64,000 nt of DNA from Macrobrachium rosenbergii. Its lineage: Eukaryota > Arthropoda > Malacostraca > Decapoda > Palaemonidae. Shown piece after piece: positions 49,106-60,800 of the stretch. Within the stretch, counting starts at the first letter, position 1. Every line of letters begins with the position of its first letter. The position numbers and the translations under genes were made by a program. Under the pieces are notes generated by a model. It did no database searches. It was not told where the DNA came from and saw nothing but the letters and a program-made list of their open reading frames with translations. Location: NCBI RefSeq assembly GCF_040412425.1, contig NC_089788.1:72900220-72964219 (forward strand), read 5' to 3'.

Positions 49106-50324
49106 CTCCCGACTTTTGACATTTGGAATAGTCTGAACCACTGATTGAAAAAAAAGACTGGGCATTTACTCTCAAGAAGCCATTACTCTGCTATGCCACA
49201 AGTGGGCACAGAGCGGAGATAGCGATGCCAGAGAGACCGTAGTCGTAGAAGGACTGAGGAACTACATTCGCATTATAATGGCCCTCAGAGAGAAAGTACG
49301 TGTGAAGAAAAGCAGGTTTTGAAACCCCCCTCCCCACCCCCTCTGCGAGGTGGTCTTAGTAACAGTAGCTAGAAAGGACCAAAAAATGAGAAATGTTTAA
49401 AGTTACGTCGTCTTTGCATTGTCTTCTTTTCAAGAAGAAGATTAAGTTTGTTTTTCGTTGATATATATTAAAATTTTACCAGTGTTTGTATACCATTTAT
49501 CATGAGTTTTAGCAGCGAAGGATATGGGCTTGATTTATGTCTTTTCATATTCCCACTTTCTGTGACGTCTTTCTTTAAGTTACTCGTAATGCAGTCATGA
49601 ATCTCACTTTCTTACATTCATGACAGTTTCTTAAAAGCCTAATATCTTTTCATATTCCCTCTTCTCGTGGCGTCTCTTTCAGTGAGATACTTATATCATA
49701 AATCTGATTTTTTCCGCTCCATTCTCCCAACATGTATGAAACCAGAATATCACCTTCATACATTTACTGCTGATTTTGCATAAATTGTCTTGTACCTGCA
49801 CTTGAACTTCCTCAAAAGATAAACTACACTATTATATACAGGAAGTCCAGTGTGTGTCTCGTACGAGATCTTTTACGATTAAGATGTGTTCTTCATTATT
49901 TACACGGTTGGATGGACAGAGAATCCTCGGTTAGACTCTCTATAATGATTACCTGCAATTGGATTGAATTTATTTTTTTTCTTGACTCGAACAATTTTGA
50001 GGAGAATTACGGTCGGAGAGCATCATGGCGAGAGACGAGTATTTTATATTCATAAGTTGTGATTGACAGTTTCCAGAGATGATTTGTAATCTCAGAGATT
50101 ATTCACCACGAATAGAATTCGTCATTATGGAAATGGCTTGTGGCGTGTTGTAATTTCTAATTTTCGTAAGTTTTTTTTTGTGGGGATTTGTAATTTATCC
50201 GTATGAATGGCGACAAATGTTATTGGAGTGATGTAAATGATGAATGTCAGTCATATTTATAGAATTACTTTGTAAAGAATTACTCTTACAGATAATGTCA
50301 TAGTTATCAGAAAATATTCAGTCT
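49106..50324. other. Unique non-coding sequence
   Basis: Faint duplication of 'cttttcatattccc.ctt' near 49540 and 49645. No exon is supported. Confidence 0.4.
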
Positions 50325-51920
50325 TTCAAGACATGCCAGTTCCTCTTGCAAGGAAAATTCAAAACCTAAAATATTCAGTCTTTCAAAACATTCCACTTCC
50401 TCTTGCAAGGAAATCAAAACCTAAAAGACTTTCAAAACATTCCAGTTCCTCTTGCAAGGAAAATTCAAAACCTAAAATATTCAGTCTTTCAAAACATTCC
50501 ACTTCCTCTTGCAAGGAAATCAAAACCTAAAATCTTCAGTCTTTCAAAATATTTCAGTTCCTCTTGCAAGGAAATCAAAACCTAAAATATTCAGTCTTTC
50601 AAAACATTCCAGTTCCTCTTGCAAGGAAATCAAAACCTAAAATATTCAGTCTTTCAAAACATTCCAGTTCCTCTTGCAAGGAAAATTCAAAACCTAAAAT
50701 ATTCAGTCTTTCAAAACATTCCAGTTCCCCTTGCAAGGAAAATTCAAAACCTAAAATATTCAGTCTTTCAAAACATTCCCGTTCCTCTTGCAAGGAAAAT
50801 TCAGAACCTAAAATATTCAGTCTTTCAAAACATTCTAGTTCCTATTGCAAGGAAAATTCAAAACCTAAAATATTCAGTCTTTCAAAACATTCCAGTTCCT
50901 CTTGCAAGGAAATCAAAACCTAAAATATTCAGTCTTTCAAAACATTCTAGTTCCTCTTGCAAGGAAAATTCAAAACCTAAAATATTCAGTCTTTCAAAAC
51001 ATTCCAGTTCCCCTTGCAAGGAAAATTCAAAACCTAAAATATTCAGTCTTTCAAAACATTCCAGTTCCTCTTGCAAGGAAAATTCAGAACCTAAAATTTT
51101 CAGTCTTTCAAAACATTCTAGTTCCTCTTGCAAGGAAAATTCAAAACCTAAAATATTCAGTCTTTCAAAACATTCCAGTTCCTCTTGCAAGAAATCAAAA
51201 CCTAAAGACTTTCAAAACATTCCAGTTCCTCTTGCAAGGAAAATTCAAAACCTAAAATATTCAGTCTTTCAAAACATTCCCGTTCCTCTTCAAAGAAATC
51301 AAAACCTAAAATCTTCAGTCTTTCAAAACATTCCAGTTCCTCTTGCAAAGGAAATCAAAACCTAAAATATTCAGTCTTTCAAAACATTCCAGTTCCTCTT
51401 GCAAGAAAATTCAAAACCTAAAATATTCAGTCTTTCAAAACATTCAGTTCCTCTTGCAAGGAAAATTCAAAACCTAAAATATTCAGTCTTTCAAAACATT
51501 CCAGTTCCCTTGCAAGGAAAATTCAAAACCTAAAATATTCAGTCTTTCAAAACATTCCAGTTCCTCTTGCAAGGAAAATTCAGAACCTAAAATATTCAGT
51601 CTTTCAAAACAGTCCAGTTCCTCTTGCAAGGAAAATTCAAAACCTAAAATATTCTGTCTTTCAAAACATTCCAGTTCCTCTTGCAAGGAAATCAAAACCT
51701 AAAAGACTTTCAAAACATTCCAGTTCCTCTTGCAAGGAAAATTCAGAACCTAAAATATTCAGTCTTTCAAAACATTCCCGTTCCTCTTGCAAGGAAATCA
51801 AAACCTAAAATCTTCAGTCTTTCAAAACATTCCAGTTCCTCTTGCAAGGAAAATTCAAAACCTAAAATATTCAGTCTTTCAAAACATTCCAGTTCCCCTT
51901 GCAAGGAAATCTAAACCTAA
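50325..51920 (+). repeat. 57-bp minisatellite, about 29 copies, with higher-order structure
   Basis: Unit type A is 57 bp ('agttcctcttgcaaggaaaa', 'ttcaaaacctaaaatattca', 'gtctttcaaaacattcc'). Type B (about 55 bp) has 'aaatcaaaa' for 'aaaattcaaaa'. Type C (about 47 bp) lacks 'tattcagt'. Type C starts at 50395, 51177 and 51673. Because 57 is divisible by 3, frames up to 248 codons stay open on both strands; this is not evidence of a protein. Confidence 0.95.
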
Positions 51921-53887
51921 GGTATTTAAGGCCACACGATTGCCCAAACATGCTGTCAGATAAAACAAACACATATCATTAACCCCAAATAAACGGGTCG
52001 GCTAAGAACAGCGGAGAAAAAGGTCAAATCAAACGACCCCATTGTGCAGAGCTGCAGCTTCACACAGCAGCCGCCCAGGTCTCTGAGACAAGTGTAATGA
52101 TGAAGGGAAGTCATTGCTCGAGTTAAAAAAAAAAAAAAAAAAAGAAAGAAGAAAGGCCACTAAGAGTGCCACTTCAGTCCTTTTACCAGCTGATGGGGAC
52201 CCTTCAAGAACTTCCCTTAGTCATAGGGCACCGTGACCTTTTCTCGCTTAATGGGTTTTGACCAAGCTTCTTTTTCGAGTGGAGGATTTTGTCTCGTCTC
52301 TGGCACCTTGTCCCCACACCCCTCTGGGCTCTCTGTTGATCTCTCTAAGGGGACCTGGTCTTTTCCTCTTCCGGATTGATTTTGGGGTTTTACTGCAATG
52401 TCATTTATTTCGTTTTCTTTCATTGTATTTCCGCCTGAATAAGGATCAAAGAATTCTTAAGTTCATAGCTTCCAAAAACGTCATTGTCTGCCTTCACTCA
52501 CCCCAGAACTTTTGTTTGATGTTTGCACATTCATGTCATTAGTTTTTTATTTATTTTTATTCATTATACATTTATTTTTTGCCCTTTAGCTCTGTGTGGA
52601 CTGCAGTGAAAATTGCCTTATAAAATATTTACAATGTAAAGATAGGTCAGAAGCCAGATCACTTTGAACCTCGACATTCAAATTCGACAGCCACTGTAAT
52701 CTACAATTGTTTTTAACCGCTTGTTACAGAAAATAAATAGTATATTATTATGAACCAGTGTCAGTTATCAAGTGCGAGGAAGCATTACTTTTAAAAGATT
52801 TATTTACTCAGCTGTTTAATTTGGTAAGGGTATTGTTACCGAGAGGAGTGGAAAAAAAGTTGATTGAAGTTGAATTGTCATCAAGTCTGTTTGTTTTAAC
52901 GAAGAACTCAAGGTTTTGTAATACGGGGAATGGTCTTTATTTACTTTTAATTGTTACCACATATTCATCTTTGATGATTTAAGATTTATCTCAATATATT
53001 TGGATCTTTGTATTTTTCTCCTTGATGCTAAACGACCAGGAGCATCTATTTCCCTCTGAATTAAAATGTTAAAAGACAGGGCTGGGAGAATATACATGTA
53101 GATAGATAGATAGGGAGAGAACCGACCTTAGATGACCTCCGACAGTGATGTGACGGCTGAAGAGACACCACCCACAAACCTGACCACCCACCGTAAAGTG
53201 TTAAGGAGATTCTGTAACCTTATCTGCCTGACTGTCAAATCACTTGGGTGACTTGTGACTTACGGCTGGGCTTCTAGATATGACTGTCGATATGAATACA
53301 TCTTTATCTATTTATATGTCCGCTGGTTTGAGTGGGAAAGGCAAACCTTCGGTTGCCTAGCGATGCAGATTTTATGGGGCGTCCAAACAGGGAACTCATG
53401 TCAGAGGTATTCGCCATTCACCCCTGACGCCCCATAGGCAGCTCGGGGTCATATTATTGATCGCCAGATTCCTATTCGGTTGCTGCTAGAATTGACAATA
53501 AAGATAGTGACAAGTCGTCGGTGCGCTGGAGGAATTTGAATGACCTGTTGCACGAAATGGATGTGTTTGTGAGGTGTATTGTCAGCGTTTAGCAAGTGCC
53601 AGGAATTTTCTGGTTGGGAGTTTTCGAGTATAACTTTGCTCTTTGATAAGGTCCGTGTTGAAGGGTGGGGTTTTTAGAGCTCTCTTCCTGTACATGAAAT
53701 AAATAGAGTGAAATATCGTCAGTCTATTAATTACTAAGTTTTGTAGTATCCGTAATGAAACTTTTTTTTTTTCCACTAATAGGTGCTTTGTTTTTCTGCG
53801 TGTGATAATTCATTTCTGTGGAAGCTTTTTAGTCAGTTGAGAGTCTTTTTGGTGCGTTATGAATAATCATAATAATAAGAATGTGTC

Positions 53888-53890
<3 letters not shown>
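51921..53890. other. Unique sequence, no gene recognised
   Basis: It includes a 20-bp A run at 52124 and a pyrimidine-rich block at 52230-52400 whose minus frame is open but lacks good splice sites. Confidence 0.4.
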
Positions 53891-53964
<74 letters not shown>

Positions 53965-53985
53965 TTATATATATATATATAATAT
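53891..53985 (+). repeat. (TA)n microsatellite
   Basis: About 33 units plus TGTA/TTTA variants at the right end. Confidence 0.9.
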
Positions 53986-54057
53986 TTGTTTACACAAATA
54001 TAACATAAACATAACGTATTTGCATGCCTGTACATTTTACCCTAAGTCTTTCTGGAT

Positions 54058-54215
54058 TATTGGACATTTACATTATCTTGCATATAGCTTCATTATATAT
54101 TCAGGAATGCTGGTCATAAGAATGCCTAGCATTTTGTCTACACAATTTTGCAATAAAACTGGAGAGGTGATACTGAATTAACATATACCCGGTCAGTGTT
54201 GGAGTTAATATATAA
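54058..54215 (+). repeat. Dispersed ~155-bp duplication, left copy
   Basis: 'ggacatttacattatcttgc', 'tatattcaggaatgctggtc' and 'ggtcagtgttggagtta' match the copy at 56434 in the same order and orientation. Confidence 0.7.
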
Positions 54216-54529
54216 CATAGTAAATAATGCAGCAGAATAACGGTACTTGACAATGCGAAGGCAACGTTACCTTGTTGTCTCCCTTCCAAAGATTATCCCG
54301 GAACTGCATGTAGCTTTATTGTAAAGGGAAGGGCGTAATTACTGAACAATACATTTCCTCTTTTTTTTATGAATACGATCTTAACTTGGCTCTTAAAAAA
54401 GTGGCTGGCTAATTATAAAATAACTTCTTAATTGCAGTCGTGGATGGTCTGCCTTTAGTGAACTTGTTCTTTGGTATTGACTAAGAGAGAGAATGAAGTT
54501 ATGAGCTCAGGATTAAATGTATGGTAATA

Positions 54530-54640
54530 TATATTATTATTATTCAGGAGACGAACCCCATTTCATATGGAACAAACCCACCACAGGGGCCATTGACTCG
54601 AAATGCAATTTTCCAAGGGATGTTGTGTTCATTTAAAAAA
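54530..54640 (-). mobile_element. Non-LTR retrotransposon 3' end, short copy 3
   Basis: A short (ATT)n is followed by 'caggagacgaaccccatttc', 'ggaacaaacccaccacaggg' and 'gttgtgttcattt'. The copy ends in a 10-bp A run where homology stops. Confidence 0.5.
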
Positions 54641-54938
54641 AAAAAGTTGATATTATGTAAGGAAGCATGAAATAAATGCAGACACTTTAAAAAGGTATGT
54701 GAATACGCAATTGATCATTCTTGATCAGAATACAAAGTATGTTGAATGTAGGACTGGATAAAGATTTGCAAACAACTGGCTGACAATTCCTCGCCAAAAC
54801 ACAAAGAAGAAGATGATAAATACAGAGAAAGAGCGACAAAAAGATTAGGGTAGAGAAAGGATGCGAATACGGGCGGACATAACGAGAACAATTTATTGGG
54901 CTCTAGCGACAGGGTAGCAGCCCCAGTCAATGACCAGG

Positions 54939-54939
<1 letters not shown>

Positions 54940-54998
<59 letters not shown>

Positions 54999-55037
54999 AG
55001 AGAGAGGAGAGACAGAGACAGAGAGAGAGAGAGAGAA
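54940..55037 (+). repeat. (GA)n microsatellite, interrupted
   Basis: GA to about 54992, then GA with CAGG/CAGA interruptions. It sits just left of the 67-bp array. Confidence 0.95.
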
Positions 55038-55124
55038 CCAGGAAGTGTCTAATGATGTTCTGAAAGAGGCCTGCCAGTGTCACGCCACTATGGCGTCCAC
55101 CAGATATAACGTGAAACTTCTTAC

Positions 55125-56172
55125 TCAGGCGGAGTGTGAATGCTGAAGCTTTTGGACTTTTTGGGACTTATTGACATTCCTTTTAATTTACTCAGACGGA
55201 GTGTAAATGCTGAAGCTTTTGGACTTTTTGGGACTTATTGACATTCCTTTTGATTGACTCAGACGGAGAGTGAATGCTGAAGCTTTTGGACTTTTTGGGA
55301 CTTATTAACATTCCTTTTAATTTACTCAGACGGAGAGTGAATGCTGAAGCTTTTGGACTTTTTGGGACTTATTAACATTCCTTTTAATTTACTCAGACGG
55401 AGAGTGAATGCTGAAGCTTTTGGACTTTTTGGGACTTATTAACATTCCTTTTAATTTACTCAGACGGAGAGGGAATGCTGAAGCTTTTGGACTTTTAAGG
55501 ACTTATTAACATTCCTTTTGATTGACTCAGACGGAGTGTAAATGCTGAAGCTTTTGGACTTTTAAGGACTTATTAACATTCCTTTTAATTTACTCAGACG
55601 GAGAGTGAATGCTGAAGCTTTTGGACTTTTGGACTTATTAACATTCCTTTTAGTTTACTAAGACGGAGAGTGAATGCTGGAAGCTTTTGGACTTTTTGGG
55701 ACTTATTAACATTCCTTTAATTTACTCAGACGGAGAGGGAATGCTGAAGCTTTTGGACTTTTAAGGACTTATTAACATTCCTTTTAGTTTACTAAGACGG
55801 AGAGTGAATGCTGAAGCTTTTGGACTTTTAAGGACTTATTAACATTCCTTTTAGTTTACTCAGACGGAGAGTGAATGCTGAAGCTTTTGGACTTTTAACA
55901 TTCCTTTTGACTTGACTCAGACGGAGAGGGAATGCTGAAGCTTTTACTTTTAAGAACTTATTCATTCTTTTAATTTACTCAGACGGAGAGTGAATGCTGA
56001 AGCTTTTGGACTTTTAAGGACTTATTAACATTCCTTTTAATTTACTCAGACGGAGAGTGAATGCTGAAGCTTTTGGACTTTTAAGGACTTATTAACATTC
56101 CTTTTAATTTACTCAGACGGAGAGTGAATGCTGAAACCTTTGGACTTTTAAGGACTTATTAACATTCATTAT
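55125..56172 (+). repeat. ~67-bp minisatellite, about 16 copies
   Basis: The consensus is 'actcagacggagagtgaatg', 'ctgaagcttttggacttt', '(ttggg/taagg)acttatta', 'acattccttttaattt'. Left copies carry 'ttggg' and right copies 'taagg'. Confidence 0.95.
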
Positions 56173-56433
56173 ATTTTTCTAACTATCAAGAAACCGAAGC
56201 AGACATTTAAAGGGACATATGTCTGCAGGTTCTTAAAGTGTTACGTTTAAAGGTTGTCATTTTTTAACCAGAACGTAAAATGATCTTATACTTCCAAAAT
56301 TAACCAGAAGTGTCTTCATTCAACATCAAGAAGAACCATTCATGGTGTCAGTAAGAGAAGTATTTATGGGCTCACCACCCCGAATTCTTCAAGTTGAACT
56401 CAGATGTTGCATGAAATTTATTTTTATTTTCTC

Positions 56434-56592
56434 TCGTCGGACATTTACATCATCCTGCCTATAGTTTCAGTATATATTCAAGGGCGTTGGTCATAAGAAT
56501 GGTTAGCATTTTAGATGCACAGTTCTGTAATAAAAATGGAAAGTTGCTACTGAATTAAGATACAACTGGTCAGTGTTGGGGTTATGTTTCTC
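56434..56592 (+). repeat. Dispersed ~155-bp duplication, right copy
   Basis: It corresponds to 54058-54215 with roughly one base in five changed. The pair brackets the 67-bp minisatellite. Confidence 0.7.
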
Positions 56593-57224
56593 AGTGAATT
56601 CTTCAGCGTACGTTTTAGGCGTTATTTAGGCTTGTCAGAAATGTCTTCCGTGTGAAAAAATAATATATTGTGCGTGTGTCCTTCAGTATCACCTGTTCAT
56701 TCTGGTTTATGGCCCTCTTCCCATAAAGTAGTATCTTTTCCGTGTAGAAATTTTTTTTTTTTTTTGGCTCGTGTTCGTGAAATCGTTCGTATTTTTCAAA
56801 GCGGCTCCATTACAACGTTCAGTCAGACTGTCAGTCCTTTCCACTCTGAAATCATACATGTGTCAGAACGATAATGCTTCACTGAGCAAACAAATGCTCT
56901 TGTGTTCTTTATACTTCAACAATTGATACGCCGTTGGTGCCCTTACAGAACTGAATGACCCATGCCAAGTTACTCAGCCATAGAAAGAGCGAGTTTGACT
57001 TTCCTTCTGCACCGATGTGATCTTGGCCGATTGTCACCCTCGCCTGACCGGGACCGCGCTCAAATTTCAGTCACATGCGTGGAAAACCTTCACTCCCCTT
57101 TATGGCAACTTTGTGTCACTTTGGTTCCGCCCACTGCTTCCCTCTGCTCCATATAAGGATCCCCATTTTTCTAACATAATTCGTCGCGTTCCCAGAAAGG
57201 TCGCCTGGAAAGTTTCTTCTGCCA
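56593..57224. other. Unique sequence, GC-richer at 57000-57210
   Basis: 'ccatataaggatcc' near 57151 resembles a TATA element but has no convincing initiator or exon, so nothing is called. Confidence 0.35.
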
Positions 57225-57400
57225 TTTTTGAGTCTTTAAATGTTTTTGAGTCTTTAAATGTTGTTGAGTCTTTAAATGTTTTTGAGTCTTTAAATGTTTT
57301 TGAGTCTTTAAATGTTTTTGAGTCTTTAAATGTTTTTGAGTCTTTAAATGTTTTTGAGTCTTTAAATGTTTTTGAGTCTTTGAATGTTTTTGAGTCTTTT
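57225..57400 (+). repeat. 18-bp minisatellite, nine to ten copies
   Basis: The unit is 'tttttgagtctttaaatg', nearly perfect. It gives a six-residue repeat in open frames on both strands, which does not imply a protein. Confidence 0.95.
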
Positions 57401-57473
57401 CCTGACCCTATCTTTTGTGAAGGCGGTATCCAGCCGTCCATGGATGATGATCGCATTAGGGGAGCATTTTTTG

Positions 57474-57803
57474 TAGGAATTGGAATTGGAATATAAAATT
57501 TAGGCCAAAAGGCCATGCGCTGGGACCTGTGAGGTCATTCAACGATGAAAGGGAAATTGAGAGCATAGGAGGTTTTCAAGGTGTAACAGGAAGAAAATCT
57601 CGCAGTATCACTATGAAACAATTATCAGGAGAGGATAGAAAGTAAGTTACACTAAAGATAATATGAACGGAGGTACAGTAAAAGGAATGAAAGAGGTTGT
57701 AGCTAGGGGCCGAAGGGACGCTGCAAAGAACCTTGAGTTAATGTCTACAGTGCACTGCAGGAGGTGCACTGATGGCGCTACCCTCCTACCGGGAGCATTT
57801 TTT
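57474..57803 (-). mobile_element. Dispersed repeat with (ATTCA)n tail, copy 2, inverted
   Basis: This is the same family in reverse orientation: the tail 'ggaattggaattggaatata' comes first, then 'ggtcattcaacgatgaaagg', and the head 'gcaggaggtgcactgatggc' lies near 57765. The tail unit has drifted from ATTCA to ATTCC. Confidence 0.6.
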
Positions 57804-58852
57804 GGTTGTCAACCGCTCATAGTGGATGTGATGGCCTACGGTTCCATGAAACTGGACTGAACTGGAGACATTAGCCCTCCAAAAAAGGGGCAAACTATTT
57901 CTTCTAAGTTTTAACAGGCCATGACATTCAGTTGACGCGCTTGTCACCCGTCGGAAGGGCTCTGGAGTACGAGGGATTGTGCCCGGAGGGCGGTGGGGAG
58001 GTAATACGCTACGCTCGAGAAGCTACGGTTCATACGACCCGGAAAACTAAGGTTCCGTATTGTCGGGTTGCTAAATGAGCAGAAGCGATTTGACTTAACC
58101 TGCTGCCTTGAGCTTTTGTCTGGCAAGTTTTTTTGTGGGGTTGGGGGGACTTTACTACTGGTCTGAACAAAGGAAAACTGTACAAAAAGGACAAAGTCAG
58201 TCCCTGTTATTCATATCAGAAAAAGTCAGGTATTCAAAATAAGCGTCTGTGACTTCAAGATCATGTTTCATGTGCAGTTGAAAAGATAACGGCGTAGACA
58301 TGCTCACTATATATATATATATACATATATAAAGGTAATGAACAAAGCAAGGACAGACAATATTGGAGAAATTACAGAAGAGATAAGGCAGTTAAATGGT
58401 TTATAGTACTTTCCAAGCAGCTGTGCTGTACTTGTGACAAGACAGTGTCATTGTATTATATATGTGAGCAATGCAGAAGGACCCTTTTTCAGTGCTGTTT
58501 TATCAGGCACCGTTCCGGCTTCCATAATCGGATTCGAAAGAAGAACAGAGATAAACACTTTATCAGACTTCATCTGCAGTTTGGATAATTGTCTGCGAGC
58601 TAATGAGATTTCATATCTCTGGGCGAGATCGAAGTCATATAATTATATGAAGAAGAAAACCTTCAACGCAATGATTTTGTGCAGTCATATTTTATGAGAA
58701 GCACATCAAATTAGTGTCTGTGCTCTTCTGCAGACTCGGGTTGATGAATTTCTCTCTGTCAACAGACAATAAACCCAAGAGGTGCCTCACACTGAGGGAC
58801 GTGGGGCAACCCGAACGAACTGTAAGGTCTGTAAGGTAAAGGAAGTCAGCCT

Positions 58853-58856
<4 letters not shown>
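57804..58856. other. Unique sequence
   Basis: The frame at 58434-58697 (87 codons) is unsupported by splice sites; nothing is recognised. Confidence 0.35.

Positions 58857-58901
<45 letters not shown>
58857..58901 (+). repeat. (GA)n microsatellite
   Basis: About 22 uninterrupted units. It produces the central SLSL run of a 180-codon minus-strand frame (58692-59234), which is therefore not counted as a gene. Confidence 0.95.
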
Positions 58902-58905
<4 letters not shown>

Positions 58906-59466
58906 TTAAAGGTAAAGGTGATAAATAGATAAATATGAGGGAATAAAGAAATGAAACCGATGAGCCTGAATTCACGCGACGTCAGCAGAGAACAGGAATG
59001 AATTCGATTCCTCAGAAGGAGACTTTGAAACCTCCAAAATTTCAGCGAAGAGCAGAAACTGACCCGCCTGATGGAACAAGTTGACGGGGCGTTAGGAGGA
59101 CCCCCAAAAATAAAATACATAGAAAACTCAGTTGAAATATCAGTGATGACAGAACGAGTCTGGTGGGGGGGAACGTTAAAAGACACAGAAAACGCAGTTG
59201 AAACACCAGCGAATATGATGAAGAATAAAATCATTTTCCCGGCGATGTCGCCTTAACCTTTTTCAGCAACTGCGAGCCCCCCGCAGTGAAAACAGCGAGA
59301 GGCCTCATATAATATTTAAAATAGATCCCGAGGAAGGTTAACCATCCCCGCCCCTCGAATCTAATGTTTTCACTTTTCTCAGCTTCAGATTTCTTGACCT
59401 TCTGCCCAGGTCTCTCTGCCGTGTCAATCACTTAGGTCGTTAAGTCCCCTGATAAGAAGTGTTTGT
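58902..59466. other. Unique sequence with a ~64-bp imperfect duplication
   Basis: 'aaaatacatagaaaactcag' (59112) and 'aaaagacacagaaaacgcag' (59176) start two diverged copies. No gene is recognised. Confidence 0.4.
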
Positions 59467-60012
59467 TTACTCGGAGAGAGATTGAGAAAGAATATGTGAA
59501 GTCGTCCCGTTCTTATCGGTGTCATTATTATTATGTCTGGGTAATTGACGAGCTTTGCATTTGATGACCACAATTTCGTCACTTGGGTCATCTGCATAAG
59601 CACTTATGACCACGTTTCTGAATATTTTAAGAATCGTTTTTGAATGTTCCCCCTCCTCTGACCAGTTTTCTGTACTAATAACATTCACAGAAGCTATGAA
59701 TTTCATCTCTCTTACTCTGGTTGAATACGCATGTATTTTATATGAGGTGGTTACCCTTCCGGGGTATGAACGTGATAAGGTATCACGTTTTTCAATCATA
59801 TTAATGTGGCTAGTCAGTGAGTAAACATGATGTGGAACTGATCGCGTTGCAAGGTCTTTGCAAAGTTTAAAGGTTGAAAATGATCTCTTTTTTTTTATAC
59901 AAGTTAAATGTTTGTAGAGTAAATTGAGAAAATCTCCCCACGGACGCATGACAGAAAACAAAATTATAATGAGCCGACACTCAAAACGTACCATTTTAAT
60001 GTTATTCTTCAT
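59467..60012 (-). CDS. Hypothetical open frame, 181 codons, not repeat-driven
   Basis: This is the longest open frame in the window that does not depend on a simple or tandem repeat. The translation is mixed and basic, with a central segment rich in charged residues (VIKCKARQLPRHNNND near the C-terminus). No signal peptide, catalytic motif or family is recognised. One frame of this length is marginally expected by chance in 64 kb, so it may be non-coding or an old transposon fragment. Confidence 0.2.
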   Translation of the reverse strand: MKNNIKMVRFECRLIIILFSVMRPWGDFLNLLYKHLTCIKKKRSFSTFKLCKDLATRSVPHHVYSLTSHINMIEKRDTLSRSYPGRVTTSYKIHAYSTRVREMKFIASVNVISTENWSEEGEHSKTILKIFRNVVISAYADDPSDEIVVIKCKARQLPRHNNNDTDKNGTTSHILSQSLSE

Positions 60013-60254
60013 CTGGCATCGTGTTCTGTAACGCTTCAGCTGTTATTTCGTGAACAGAACCGAAAGTTATTGTAGCCAAGAGGGCAGCGGCGGTGTCTCG
60101 TTCGTTGCCTTCATTGCTCATAATTACATATTCCTGAAACTTGTTATGGAAATGTGTAAAGATTGAATTTCGACAGTTTTTGGTGCCTTTTCATCATAAA
60201 CGTCTAATGGGTTATATCACATTATTTTAAAGTAAATTTTCTAAGTATTTTTAT

Positions 60255-60800
60255 TTTTATTTTTAAGCAGGGTTTTGGGGTGTTAAGGTTTTGAAAGGCA
60301 AACAACACTTAAATTTTGATAGTTAAGCAGGGTTTTGTGGTATTAAGGCTTTTGAAAGGCACAAAACACTAAATTTTGATAGTTAAGCAGGGTTTTGTGG
60401 TATTAAGGGTTTTGAAAGGCACAAGACACTCTAAATGTTGATAGTTGAGCAGGGTTTTGTGGTATTAAGGGTTTTGAAAGGCACAAGACACTCTAAATGT
60501 TGATAGTTGAGCAGGGTTTTGTGGTATTAAGGCTTTTGAAAGGCACAAAACACACTAAAGGTTGATAGCTAAGCAGGTTTTGTGATATTAGGGTTTTCTA
60601 AAGGCACAAAATACCCTATTTTTGATAGTTAAGTAGGGTTTTGTGGTATTAAGGGTTTCGAAAGGCACAAAACACAATTTTGATAGATAAGCAGGGCTTT
60701 ATGGTATAAAGGTTTTTGACAGGCACAAAACACGAGAAATCTTGATAGTTAAGCAGGGGTTTGTGACATTAAGGTTTTTGAAAGGCACGAAGCACCTTTT
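60255..60800 (+). repeat. ~60-bp minisatellite, nine copies
   Basis: The consensus is 'agttaagcagggttttgtgg', 'tattaagggttttgaaaggc', 'acaaaacactaaattttgat'. Confidence 0.95.

Noticed and set aside
50619..51365. 248-codon open frame with a 19-residue repeat
   Set aside because: The 57-bp unit is a multiple of three and lacks stops in several frames on both strands, so frames stay open automatically. Indels among copies (54-55 and 47 bp) and open antisense frames argue against a repeat protein.
57017..57516. Frames of 138-159 codons with FESLNV / SKTFKD repeats
   Set aside because: An 18-bp minisatellite open on both strands. The flanking parts overlap a dispersed repeat and lack exon signals.
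58692..59234. 180-codon minus-strand frame with a hydrophobic start
   Set aside because: Its continuity depends on a (GA)22 tract read as Ser-Leu; no splice sites or domain were seen.
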